NCBI GenBank assembly: GCA_943370285.1
Contig: CALRQJ020000019.1
Location: 13,553-77,552 of the forward strand
Length of the DNA: 64,000 bases
Source of the DNA: CALRQJ02 sp943370285
GTDB taxonomy: Bacteria > Bacteroidota > Bacteroidia > Chitinophagales > Chitinophagaceae
Direction: 5' to 3'
Made by a program: the position numbers and the translations under genes. Positions 55,081 to 63,449 of the stretch are shown piece by piece. The notes below the pieces were generated by a model that saw only the letters and a list, made by a program, of their open reading frames with translations, was not told the origin of the DNA and made no database searches. Numbering within the stretch: the stretch's first letter is position 1; the number at the start of each line of letters is the position of its first letter.

Positions 55081-56541
55081 TTACTTTTTCTTTTTGAGGA
55101 TTTGCAGTTCTTCCGGATTTCTAACACGTACTTTTCTGTTATTCATTAAATCATCATGTATCATTAATGTAATGGTATCCCAAACTGCACCTTCTGTCCA
55201 AAGCGGCTGCATTTTGTCGCTATTCCAGACTATGAATTTTCGTGCTAACGATTGGTACATCGCCGGTTGTTGGGCTTTCAAATCAACTGTCTCTCCAGGG
55301 TCTTTTTCCAAATCATACAATCGATCTTCTAACTGTTTTACATGAATGAGTTTATATTGTTTGTATCGAATAGCAATGGCAGCGTCTTTCCGCCAAACCA
55401 ATTGTTGGTGTGGCGACCCATTCTTTTTTCCATTAATATATGGAATTAAACTAACACCGTCGGTTTGGTGTTGCTTGTGTTTAGCACCTGCGCCTGTTGC
55501 ATCTAACACTGTAGGTAAAATATCAAGCGAAGAGGTAAGTCCGTTAAACGCTTTTTTCTGCTTGACTACTTTTGGCCAACTGATAAAAAAAGGAATTCTG
55601 TGACCGCCTTCATATTTATTACCCTTGAAACCTTTTAATGGCAAATTGCTGGATTGGTTATTATGTGCTCCCCCATTATCACTCAAAAAAATGATAATGG
55701 TATTATCAAAAATGTTTTGTCTTTTAAGTTCGGCTACCATTTTACCTACTGCCCTATCTAAAGCAAAAGTCATGGCTGCTAGTTTTTGCCTGGGATGATT
55801 GGCAAACAACTTCATATCAGCTTCAGCTGCTTCCATTGGTGTATGCACGGCGTTAGGAGCCCAATACATGAAAAAAGGATTACGATTGTTTTGCTTAATG
55901 TAATCAACAGCTTTATCGCCTAACACATCGGTTAAGTAACCATCGAATGATACGGGTTGTCCATTTTCTTGCAAAGCATTTTTTGAACCTGCTTTATCGT
56001 CTTTATTGGGCTGATAAAAATAACTTCTACCGCCACTTAAGAATCCATAATAATATTGAAATCCTTTTTTCAATGGATGTTGATTAGCCGCAAAGCCTAG
56101 ATGCCATTTACCAAAAGCAGCTGTTGCATAGCCTTGGTCTAACAGCAATTGTGGGATAAGCAACTGAGTGGTATCCATGCCGGTGTAGCCTTCTCCTTCG
56201 TTACATTCATAACCAAAACGCTGTTGGTATTTTCCGGTGAGTAACCCGGCTCTCGATGGACTGCATACAGAAGCTGACACATGAGCATCTTTAAACACAA
56301 CGGCCCTATTAGCTAATTGATCAATATTTGGTGTTTGTAAATCTTTTGAACCCATAAAACCAAAATCAGCATAGCCGGCATCATCTAACAAGATCACAAT
56401 AACATTTGGCTTGGATTTGCTTGTAGCTTCTTTAAATCCAGCATTAAACAATAAAATGACTGCCAACAACAAGGCACCAACAGCTAAGCTGATGGCATAT
56501 TGAACGGTTCGATGTTGAAAATTTAAAACTCTATAGCTCAT
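55081..56541 (-). CDS. exported or membrane-anchored sulfatase, S1 family (PUL sulfatase 4)
   Basis: The N-terminal segment (YAISLAVGALLLAVILLFNAG) is long and may be an uncleaved signal anchor, putting the enzyme on the periplasmic face of the inner membrane. Catalytic motifs are VIVILLDDAGYADFGFMGS, the formylglycine site SVCSPSRAGLLTGK, GKWHLGFA and FLSDNGGAHNN. The RFGYECNEGEGYTG segment after the active site is shared in outline with sulfatase 5. It is complete at 486 residues with a Lys-rich C-terminus. Specificity is not readable. Confidence 0.9.
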   Translation of the reverse strand: MSYRVLNFQHRTVQYAISLAVGALLLAVILLFNAGFKEATSKSKPNVIVILLDDAGYADFGFMGSKDLQTPNIDQLANRAVVFKDAHVSASVCSPSRAGLLTGKYQQRFGYECNEGEGYTGMDTTQLLIPQLLLDQGYATAAFGKWHLGFAANQHPLKKGFQYYYGFLSGGRSYFYQPNKDDKAGSKNALQENGQPVSFDGYLTDVLGDKAVDYIKQNNRNPFFMYWAPNAVHTPMEAAEADMKLFANHPRQKLAAMTFALDRAVGKMVAELKRQNIFDNTIIIFLSDNGGAHNNQSSNLPLKGFKGNKYEGGHRIPFFISWPKVVKQKKAFNGLTSSLDILPTVLDATGAGAKHKQHQTDGVSLIPYINGKKNGSPHQQLVWRKDAAIAIRYKQYKLIHVKQLEDRLYDLEKDPGETVDLKAQQPAMYQSLARKFIVWNSDKMQPLWTEGAVWDTITLMIHDDLMNNRKVRVRNPEELQILKKKK

Positions 56542-56628
56542 GTTCTATTTATAGCTTTTATAATACAACCATAACATTAATCACTCTCAGTATTTATCAA
56601 GCAAATACTATTGGTGATGAAAATTTAT

Positions 56629-58059
56629 TTATTGCTTTTTTTGTTTATTATATAATTCTTCTTGACTTAATCCTAAAAACGCCGGTGGTATGGTCAACAA
56701 CAACCAATCTTTCCGTTGCTTTTCTAATCGCTCAACTATTGATTTATTTTGCTCTATCATATTGGTTTGCTCACTGATATCTGCTTTCAAATTGAACAAG
56801 TGATGAATGGAATCTTTTAAGATGACTTGCTTGTAGCCGGAAGCTTCTACTACCGCATAATTTTTTTGATCGAATTGTCGCCAGAATAAATATTCATGCG
56901 GTGCTTCTTTATTTATACCACTTAAGTAAGGAATTAAATTAACACCATCTAATGGGTTCTTTGGTTTTGCAGCACCACTTACATTGGCTGCAACTGTTGC
57001 GAAAATATCTAGCGAAATAATGGGTTGATTAAATTGTGAATTGGCTTTAATTTTCTTTGGCCACTGCATAGCAAATGGCACTCGTATACCACCTTCGAAC
57101 AAAGAACTTTTTCCGGCTCTCAACACACCATTATCACTACCATTGTCACTTTCAGGACCTCCATTATCAGACAGAAATACCACAATCGTATTTTCATCTA
57201 GTTTCAACTCCTCCAATTTATTTAATACCGCTCCAACTCCATCATCAACAGCGCTAACCATAGCAGCATAAGTTTTTCGTTTGGTGTCTTTTATGTGTTC
57301 GAAACGCTTTAAATACTTTTCCGGTGCTTGCAATGGAGAATGTGGTGCGTTATAGGCGAGGTACAAAAAGAACGGTTGTTGTTTATTTCTTTCGATGAAG
57401 GAAACCGCTTCGTTTGATAATTCATCAGTTAAATATTCATTTGCTTCAACTACAGTTTCATTTCTAATTAGTTTGGTACGATAGCTTTGTGCTTCATTTT
57501 TTGCACTATCGGGATGACTAATATCATATTCATTAGGAAAATATCTATGCCCACCACCTAAAAATCCAAAGAACTCGTTGAAGCCACGATTCCATGGACG
57601 AAATTGTTGATGTACCCCCAAATGCCATTTACCAATGCCCATTGTTCTATAACCTGATTGTTGTAGCAATTCGGGTAACATTTGTTCATTTAAAGACAAA
57701 CCAATTTCAGGATCAAATGGTCGATATAATGGGTTACGACTGTAACCAAACCTGTCTTGGTATCTACCGGTGATTAACCCAGCCCTACTTGGTGCACAAA
57801 CGGCATAGGTTACATAAGCTTGAGTAAAAACAACACCTTTCTTTGCAATACGATCAATATTGGGAGTAGGAATATCTTTACATCCATTAAATCCAACATC
57901 GCCATAGCCTTGGTCATCCGTTAAAATGATGATGACATTTGGTCGATCGCCTTTTGCTGTTTGTTTAATTTCATTTGTATCAACAAATGAAATAGTAGTT
58001 ATAAAAAGCAAAATGCTTGTAAAAACAACAGCTCCTATTTTAAAATTAACTTTATTCAT
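56629..58059 (-). CDS. exported sulfatase, S1 family (PUL sulfatase 5)
   Basis: A hydrophobic N-terminus (IGAVVFTSILLFITTISFV) precedes NVIIILTDDQGYGDVGFNG, the formylglycine motif AVCAPSRAGLITGRYQDRFGY, GKWHLGVH and FLSDNGGPESDNG. Its length (476 aa) is normal. It is closest in layout to sulfatase 4, 87 bp downstream, and the two may be an old duplication. It starts 29 bp below the beta-helix gene stop. Five sulfatases with Cys at the active site fit maturation by the local FGE. Confidence 0.9.
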   Translation of the reverse strand: MNKVNFKIGAVVFTSILLFITTISFVDTNEIKQTAKGDRPNVIIILTDDQGYGDVGFNGCKDIPTPNIDRIAKKGVVFTQAYVTYAVCAPSRAGLITGRYQDRFGYSRNPLYRPFDPEIGLSLNEQMLPELLQQSGYRTMGIGKWHLGVHQQFRPWNRGFNEFFGFLGGGHRYFPNEYDISHPDSAKNEAQSYRTKLIRNETVVEANEYLTDELSNEAVSFIERNKQQPFFLYLAYNAPHSPLQAPEKYLKRFEHIKDTKRKTYAAMVSAVDDGVGAVLNKLEELKLDENTIVVFLSDNGGPESDNGSDNGVLRAGKSSLFEGGIRVPFAMQWPKKIKANSQFNQPIISLDIFATVAANVSGAAKPKNPLDGVNLIPYLSGINKEAPHEYLFWRQFDQKNYAVVEASGYKQVILKDSIHHLFNLKADISEQTNMIEQNKSIVERLEKQRKDWLLLTIPPAFLGLSQEELYNKQKKQ

Positions 58060-58088
58060 TTTGATAATCGAAATATTACTTAAACAAA

Positions 58089-59723
58089 CTAATTCAACTC
58101 AATGGCTCCCATATCAGGCAAGCCTTTAATGCGTTTACCTAAAATATCTTTCTCTACTGTTAATCCAATTCTTATACCAATACTATCGTTTGGAATTGGC
58201 TGAATCGAAATGCCTTTATCTTGAATTAATGATTTGTTGGTTGGGGTATAATCTTTCATTGCCAATCCGGCCTTTTTCTTAAAACTAGGGTCACCAATGA
58301 TGGCTGCTGTATCTTGCAAGGGAGAATCTGATGGCCAATTATCTTTACTTAAATACAAATTATTTTTAAATACCACATTTGGAATACCTGCTCCATCCAC
58401 TTCTACTTTTTTCTGATCACCTGCTACCATTTTACCGGCAGTTTCAAAATAAAAAATATTATTCGCAATAAATACGCCTTTAGTACTACTGCTTACGGCT
58501 ACTTTAGGTATAATACCTTTAGCAACATAAACCGTATTGTTATAGAAGTAACTGTTGTAAGGGCCTGCATTTTTCTTCTCGTTACCTTGATAGCCACTCA
58601 ACCAAAATATTTTTCCTTCTTGAAATGCTCCGTTCTCGCCTTTAACCCTATGACCATCGTTAATGCTGATATTATAACGATAAGCACAATTGTAATTGTT
58701 GCCTAAAATTTCGCAAAAACCACCTGCATTATTTGCACTCAAATTGTACTGAACAATTACATCATTACAATTAAAATCAATATGTATACCAGCTGAATCT
58801 CCAGGACCATTGGCATGTTCAAAGCGATTGTGTTCAATCAAAATATTGCTACACCCCCATGTCCATAAACCACTACCCCTACCCCAGTTTCTACTATCTG
58901 CAGTTGAACCGGAATGATGAATTTGGTTGTGGTGAATATGCCCATCGGTAACACCAGAAAACTGCATACCCGGACCACCCGTTTGATACACTTTGCATTC
59001 CGCTATTTCTAACTGCTGAATACCATTTGTGGTAGCGGTAGCTTTTACTCCGGTATGACTTACATTGTACACTTCGGCTTTAATAATCTTTACTAATCTT
59101 AATTTCCCAAGCTTCGTATTGTTAATTACTCGAATACCCCATCCATAACTCTGTGTGCCATTGGCAGATTTTGTTTCGGCAGCAGAACGTGTAAAACCGG
59201 GTTTATTGTAATATACATCATGCACAATAACATCACTCACTTGTATATTTTCATACACTTCATCTTTGGTCATAGTGATCAAAATGCCACAGCGTAGTTC
59301 AGCAGCTGTTGTTGCCGAATTGTATTGATAAGGTTGTACAGCAGTAAATTCAATTCCACTTACTTTGATGAAAGCAGCATTTTGTATTAAAAGTGCATTT
59401 AATGCATCTCCGGCATCTAATACTGGCTTTTTTTTATTTTTTTTATACGCATAACTACCGATGACAATTGGTTGCGTACTAGTTCCACTCACATTAACAA
59501 TGGACAACATGCCGACAAATCGTTGACCTTTAGCAAATAAAATGGAGTCGCCGGGTTGTAATGCAATAGTTGAAAATGGCTTTGTTGATTTGAATGCTTG
59601 GTTACGGGTAGTGCCTTTATTCAAATCATCGCCTTCGGCGGAATTGATATAGTAATTTGTTGCCTTTACTGCATAGCTGACGCTAATCAAACAAAGCGTA
59701 ACCAATAATTTATAGCATTTCAT
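58089..59723 (-). CDS. secreted right-handed parallel beta-helix protein, possible polysaccharide lyase or hydrolase
   Basis: A signal peptide (MKCYKLLVTLCLISVSYAVKA) is followed by NYYINSAEGDDLNKGTTRNQAFKS, the usual start of secreted pectate-lyase-like helices. The helix holds IHHNQIHHSG, NILIEHNRFEHANGPGDSAGIHIDFNCNDVIVQYNLS and AYRYNISINDG turns. At 544 aa it is a single helix with no sorting domain. Its place in the PUL suggests a role in breaking or debranching the glycan. The fold is clear; no catalytic residues can be assigned to a named family. It could be a mannuronan epimerase-like or lyase-like enzyme. Confidence 0.7.
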   Translation of the reverse strand: MKCYKLLVTLCLISVSYAVKATNYYINSAEGDDLNKGTTRNQAFKSTKPFSTIALQPGDSILFAKGQRFVGMLSIVNVSGTSTQPIVIGSYAYKKNKKKPVLDAGDALNALLIQNAAFIKVSGIEFTAVQPYQYNSATTAAELRCGILITMTKDEVYENIQVSDVIVHDVYYNKPGFTRSAAETKSANGTQSYGWGIRVINNTKLGKLRLVKIIKAEVYNVSHTGVKATATTNGIQQLEIAECKVYQTGGPGMQFSGVTDGHIHHNQIHHSGSTADSRNWGRGSGLWTWGCSNILIEHNRFEHANGPGDSAGIHIDFNCNDVIVQYNLSANNAGGFCEILGNNYNCAYRYNISINDGHRVKGENGAFQEGKIFWLSGYQGNEKKNAGPYNSYFYNNTVYVAKGIIPKVAVSSSTKGVFIANNIFYFETAGKMVAGDQKKVEVDGAGIPNVVFKNNLYLSKDNWPSDSPLQDTAAIIGDPSFKKKAGLAMKDYTPTNKSLIQDKGISIQPIPNDSIGIRIGLTVEKDILGKRIKGLPDMGAIELN

Positions 59724-59784
59724 GGTGGCAATTATTACTTAATCATGAGTAAAGACGCAATCTACACGTTGTAAACTAATCCTA

Positions 59785-59840
59785 ACACTGCAATACCTGC
59801 AAGCAATTATCCTTTCTTTGCAATAACCTGCAATGTAGAA
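59785..59840 (-). promoter_or_regulatory. direct repeats upstream of the beta-helix gene, possible operator
   Basis: On the plus strand, TGCAATACCTGCAA (59789-59802) recurs as TGCAATAACCTGCAA (59819-59833), a start-to-start spacing of 30 bp, about three turns of DNA. It is in the 261-bp gap before the beta-helix start. The arrangement resembles AraC-type activator sites, which would fit HTCS control. Not tested. Confidence 0.35.
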
Positions 59841-59984
59841 TAAAGCTAAGCGTAAGTATTTAAACAAGAATTATGCTGACTTTCAAAAATGGGTGGCAAT
59901 CCATTCAAAAAGTAGATTGACGAACAGCAAGATTTAACTCTGACCATACCAAGTAGAGAAAACACCAATAGCGGTTATTGTATG

Positions 59985-61394
59985 TTACCAATCATCTGTT
60001 CTAAAAGAAGAAGCCGGCAAACCTTGTGTGTTAAAGAGACAACCTTCTGCCCAATTTTTAAAGGCATAGCGAACACTGATAGGATTTTTAACGGAATCGT
60101 TCCAAACGATCACAACACCATTTTTATCTTTATGAATCATGGCTTGAGCGGGGTAAAATATTTTGTCTTCTCCAGCTATTTCAAAGTCTGTCAATGGTTT
60201 GTTGAAACTTGTTAAACCTTGTTCACAGTTTCCGAAGGTCAATGAAATTCTACCATTTGGCGTTTTTTGCATTTGCTTATAAACAGGGCTAGCATATCCA
60301 ATACCTTTAACATTATAATCTTTTGCCAATGCCCAATATGCCAATCTATTGCCTACTAATTCTTTTTGTGCAGGATGTATGACTGTTTTTTCTCCAATAT
60401 CCAATGTGACTGCCATACCGGTATTAGGAACAGTTTGCATCGTTTTGAGTTGTGCTTCTCTTAAGAAAGCCGGATTAACTTTTCCTGATTCTATAGGTGC
60501 GATTTGTACAAAATAAAAAGGGAAATCGTCTTGCTGCCATTGCTTTCGCCAAGATTGAATCATAGCGGTAAACAAAGCCTGGTATTCATGGGCATTTTCT
60601 CTGTTTGATTCTCCCTGATACCATGTAATACCTTTGATGGTATAACCTACATATGGATGCAACATAGAGTTGTACATAATGGTAGGTGTTTGGTTAGGAA
60701 TAGAATCGGGGGCTTTTACTGGAATTTGTTTATTGGCAAAAGCTGATAAGGTTTCTTTATCCATCCAACTTTCAACGGATGAAGCACCCCAAGCTGTTTG
60801 AATAATACCAACAGGCACTTGTAATGAAGCTTGAATTTTTCGAGCAAAAAAATAGGCCGTAGCACTAAAATTTCCTGTGTTGGCAGGATTAGCCGATTTC
60901 CATTCCCCCTTTACATCATATAAAGGCGTAATACTTACAGAACGTGGCGTATTTAAAAAACGAATATTATCATTAGCAGAATTTAAGATGGCCTCATTAC
61001 TGCCAATTACCGGTTGATTGTTGTAACCCTTTACGGGCATTTCCATATTTGATTGACCGGAGCAAAGCCAAACTTCTCCAATCAACACGTTGTTGATGGT
61101 TACTTTTGTTGAGCCTTTAATTTGTAAAGTGTAAGGCCCACCTGCTGAAGGTGTTTGTAATTTTAATTTCCATTGACCTTTATCATCGGCTGTTACTTTT
61201 GCCGTATTGCCCCAGCTCCCTTTTACAGTAATTGTTGTGTTGGGTTTATCCTTACCCCAAATGGCTACTTGCTGTTGTTGCTGTAGCACCATATTATCTG
61301 CAAACATAGCAGGCAAAGATGTTTGGGCAACTGCAACTTGTTGCATGAATAAGCATGACAAAAAAATATAAATGCTACGATACTTCCTTTTCAT
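59985..61394 (-). CDS. secreted SGNH esterase, sialate O-acetylesterase family
   Basis: A signal peptide (MKRKYRSIYIFLSCLFMQQVAVAQ) precedes MFADNMVLQQQ, a family hallmark, then a beta-sandwich (NTTITVKGSWGNTAKV) and the hydrolase core with LCSGQSNMEMPVKG (nucleophile Ser), WYQGESNRENAHEYQ and the His region LDIGEKTVIHPAQK. Members remove O-acetyl groups from sugars. In this PUL it probably deacetylates the galactan so other enzymes can act; sialic acid is not implied, since no sialidase or sialic acid gene is near. The protein ends in ASSFRTDDW, normal for the family. It lies 48 bp after the GH16 stop. Confidence 0.85.
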   Translation of the reverse strand: MKRKYRSIYIFLSCLFMQQVAVAQTSLPAMFADNMVLQQQQQVAIWGKDKPNTTITVKGSWGNTAKVTADDKGQWKLKLQTPSAGGPYTLQIKGSTKVTINNVLIGEVWLCSGQSNMEMPVKGYNNQPVIGSNEAILNSANDNIRFLNTPRSVSITPLYDVKGEWKSANPANTGNFSATAYFFARKIQASLQVPVGIIQTAWGASSVESWMDKETLSAFANKQIPVKAPDSIPNQTPTIMYNSMLHPYVGYTIKGITWYQGESNRENAHEYQALFTAMIQSWRKQWQQDDFPFYFVQIAPIESGKVNPAFLREAQLKTMQTVPNTGMAVTLDIGEKTVIHPAQKELVGNRLAYWALAKDYNVKGIGYASPVYKQMQKTPNGRISLTFGNCEQGLTSFNKPLTDFEIAGEDKIFYPAQAMIHKDKNGVVIVWNDSVKNPISVRYAFKNWAEGCLFNTQGLPASSFRTDDW

Positions 61395-61442
61395 AGTTAC
61401 AAATTAATAACGAGCAATTTGTTTTACATCAACCTAGCACAA

Positions 61443-62297
61443 TTATTTCTTCTGATAAATTCTAACGTAATCCACCTCATATTTTGATGGAAATACCGTG
61501 TTGGCTAAACTACCGCCACTATTTCCACCTAACGCAAGATTTAATAACATGTAATGCGGTTGACGAAATGGATTATTACCATCACTTTTATTGACTGTAG
61601 TACTAAGATCTACCGAATTCATTACTACACCATCCAATAAAATGGTCATTTGATTTTGGTCCCACTCAAATGTCCAAATATGAAACTGAGTAGCAAAAGC
61701 TGGTCCGCCCAATGCACTGATTGGTTTTGAAGCACCTTTCCAAATGGCTTGCCAACGAGTAGCACTGGCATACGCAAAATTAGCTAAGATTTTATCGCCA
61801 TAATATTCCATTACATCTACTTCACCATTCGATGGCCATTCGCCGGAAACACCTAAAGTCCATATGGCAGGCCACAATCCTGTTTGTGTTTCAATTCTTG
61901 CTCTTACTTCCATTTTTCCATATCTGTAAGCATGTTCTCTTTTCATTTTTAAAGAGGAAGAAGTATAATCTATAAACTGACGTTGGGTTCTCCAATCTGT
62001 ACTTCCGGGGATATAGTTGGGATTGGGTCTACGTTCTTTTTTGCCGGTAATGACCAAAGATCCGCCATCGCAAATAGCATTTTCTTTTTGATACCATTGT
62101 GCTTCTTCATTGCGTACAAAACCGTTCTCATATTCCCATTTGGTAGAGTCTTGTGCTCCATTCACATTAAACTCATCAGACCATATTAATTGATACGTAG
62201 TGGGTGTGGGTGTAGGCAGAGGAGTTGGAACAGTTTGTTCTTTTTTCCCGCAAGAAATTAAAGCAAATAAAAGTATAGGATTAAGTATCATTTTCAT
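61443..62297 (-). CDS. GH16 family endo-glycosidase lipoprotein
   Basis: I use the ATG at 62297 because it starts a lipoprotein signal (MKMILNPILLFALISC); an upstream ATG at 62339 puts a Cys-rich stretch ahead of it. After a Pro/Thr linker (PTPLPTPTPTT) comes the beta-jelly-roll of GH16, with LIWSDEFNVNG, the catalytic motif GEVDVMEYYGD (Glu-x-Asp-x-x-Glu), WPAIWTLG and the C-terminal YEVDYVRIYQ. It looks most like the laminarinase-type subfamily acting on beta-1,3 links; beta-1,3-galactan is an option in this locus. The lipid anchor suggests surface exposure. It is the first gene of the PUL operon on this strand. Confidence 0.9.
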   Translation of the reverse strand: MKMILNPILLFALISCGKKEQTVPTPLPTPTPTTYQLIWSDEFNVNGAQDSTKWEYENGFVRNEEAQWYQKENAICDGGSLVITGKKERRPNPNYIPGSTDWRTQRQFIDYTSSSLKMKREHAYRYGKMEVRARIETQTGLWPAIWTLGVSGEWPSNGEVDVMEYYGDKILANFAYASATRWQAIWKGASKPISALGGPAFATQFHIWTFEWDQNQMTILLDGVVMNSVDLSTTVNKSDGNNPFRQPHYMLLNLALGGNSGGSLANTVFPSKYEVDYVRIYQKK

Positions 62298-62399
62298 GCA
62301 AGTTCGTTTACATAAAACTACGCTACACAGCTTTAACACATTGAATTGTTACCGTCATAAAAAAGGGGTAAATCAATCATTTGTATTGATGTAAATTCA

Positions 62400-62551
62400 T
62401 TTATTCATCATTGACTTTTTTTACCATAAAGAACACGAAGTTTTTTCACGAAGAACGCAAAGTAAAAACCCCAGACGATGCTGTCCGGGGTATGATGTAT
62501 TTTTATTGACTATCTACTTTTATGAGATCCCTCCTTCGTCGGGATGACACA
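62400..62551. repeat. intergenic repeat block 7 between GH16 and PIDGG copy 3
   Basis: It contains one ACCATAAAG/TTTTTTCACG module (62422-62464), one terminator-like hairpin (62469-62490), a TGATGTATTTTTATTGACTATCTAC segment very like 19549-19585, and one CCCTCC-TTCGTCGGGATGAC hairpin (62527-62549). The block ends directly at the PIDGG stop (62552), as in copy 2. Confidence 0.75.
62464..62490 (-). terminator. repeat-borne terminator after PIDGG copy 3
   Basis: CCCCAGAC (62469-62476) and GTCCGGGG (62483-62490) pair with one mismatch. On the minus strand the stem is followed by TTTTTAC. Confidence 0.6.
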
Positions 62552-62923
62552 CTACTTACTATCGTCCGTGGACTGTGGATTGTCGACCTTCTTCTTTGCC
62601 ATCCGCTTCACCCCATACGCCGCTCCGGCAGCAAGGAGTACACTCAAACCACCATCAATCGGTGCACCGGGATCACCTTCGGGGTCGGGGGGATTGGCGC
62701 CGTCTTCATTGGCTGCACCACCTGAAGCCGAGACACTGTTATAATTATTGTTGTTTCTATCTGCCTCTTCTTGTTGTCGTCTGATACGATCATCAGTATC
62801 CTCACTGATAGTGCTTGGTTCATCTTGATACTCTACTTCATCTGATTGTCCATAAGAAATATGAATCGTACACAATGCCAATGCAATGAGAAAAGTTTTC
62901 TTGTTGAAAATAACAGATAGCAT
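62552..62923 (-). CDS. small secreted protein with PIDGG-type C-terminal sorting-like domain (copy 3)
   Basis: The signal peptide MLSVIFNKKTFLIALALCTIHISYG leads into QSDEVEYQDEPS, an acidic Arg/Gln stretch (EDTDDRIRRQQEEADRNNNNYN), a small linker (GAANEDGANPPDPEGDPGAPIDGG), the hydrophobic LSVLLAAGAAYGV and basic KRMAKKK. Copies 1 and 3 are close relatives along their whole length. The final DNPQSTDDSK is read from the GTCCGTGGACTGTGGATTGTCGAC repeat. It is 99 bp below copy 4, so both are likely in the transcript of the third T9SS giant. Confidence 0.8.
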   Translation of the reverse strand: MLSVIFNKKTFLIALALCTIHISYGQSDEVEYQDEPSTISEDTDDRIRRQQEEADRNNNNYNSVSASGGAANEDGANPPDPEGDPGAPIDGGLSVLLAAGAAYGVKRMAKKKVDNPQSTDDSK

Positions 62924-62991
62924 GATTGCTGTTTTTGTTTTTGTTAATCAGATGATTGTTTCAATTTTCAAGTTATGTTTAGACTCCTCGC

Positions 62992-63009
62992 CCCCGATAG
63001 CTATCGGGG
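62992..63009. terminator. perfect inverted repeat between PIDGG copies 4 and 3
   Basis: CCCCGATAG/CTATCGGGG is an 18-bp perfect palindrome with little T-tract on either strand. It may be a weak stop, an mRNA-stabilising hairpin or a protein-binding site. It lies 14 bp after the copy 4 stop. Confidence 0.35.
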
Positions 63010-63022
63010 CTCTTAATAACAA

Positions 63023-63379
63023 CTAGCTATGGTTTTTGGACTGTTGTCTATCGTCCTTTCCCTTCCTCATCCTTTTCACCCCATACGCTGCTCCTGCTGC
63101 AAGTAACACACTTAAGCCACCATCTATCGGTGCTCCAGGGTCACCACCACCTAATTCGGGTGGATTGGCATCATTGTCACCTGAGCTTCCAACAGGAATA
63201 TTTGGTGCGCCATAGATATTAGTAGTTTGATCTACCTCTTCTTGCTGACGTTGTCCATCATCTGCATCTTCAATGATATTGCTATAAGAAGCATCACTTT
63301 GAGCTGCTGCATCTAGCATATTACTCATACCTGCTATACAAAGCATAACAATACAATAAATTTTATATGGCTTTAGCAT
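63023..63379 (-). CDS. small secreted protein with PIDGG-type C-terminal sorting-like domain (copy 4)
   Basis: After a signal peptide (KIYCIVMLCIAGMSNMLDAAAQ) the mature part holds an acidic EDADDGQRQQEEVDQ segment, then GDNDANPPELGGGDPGAPIDGG, LSVLLAAGAAYGV and KRMRKGKDDRQQSKNHS. The hydrophobic tail is identical in all four copies, while the rest varies, showing strong constraint on the tail. The gene starts 70 bp after the T9SS gene stop and is followed by copy 3. Confidence 0.8.
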   Translation of the reverse strand: MLKPYKIYCIVMLCIAGMSNMLDAAAQSDASYSNIIEDADDGQRQQEEVDQTTNIYGAPNIPVGSSGDNDANPPELGGGDPGAPIDGGLSVLLAAGAAYGVKRMRKGKDDRQQSKNHS

Positions 63380-63449
63380 CGTTTGTTTTTTTGGAGGATT
63401 AAAAAATGTTACGAATAACCCTTTAAGATTATTCGTAACATCAATTAAA

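Noticed and set aside
59985..61394. Sialic acid degradation
   Set aside because: The esterase family name suggests it, but no sialidase, lyase or transporter for sialic acid is near; a general sugar O-acetylesterase is more likely.
28085..62297. Agar, porphyran or carrageenan as the PUL target
   Set aside because: No recognised enzyme for 3,6-anhydrogalactose release or metabolism and no GH50, GH82, GH86, GH117 or GH127-like gene is in the locus. Not fully excluded, since genes may lie elsewhere.
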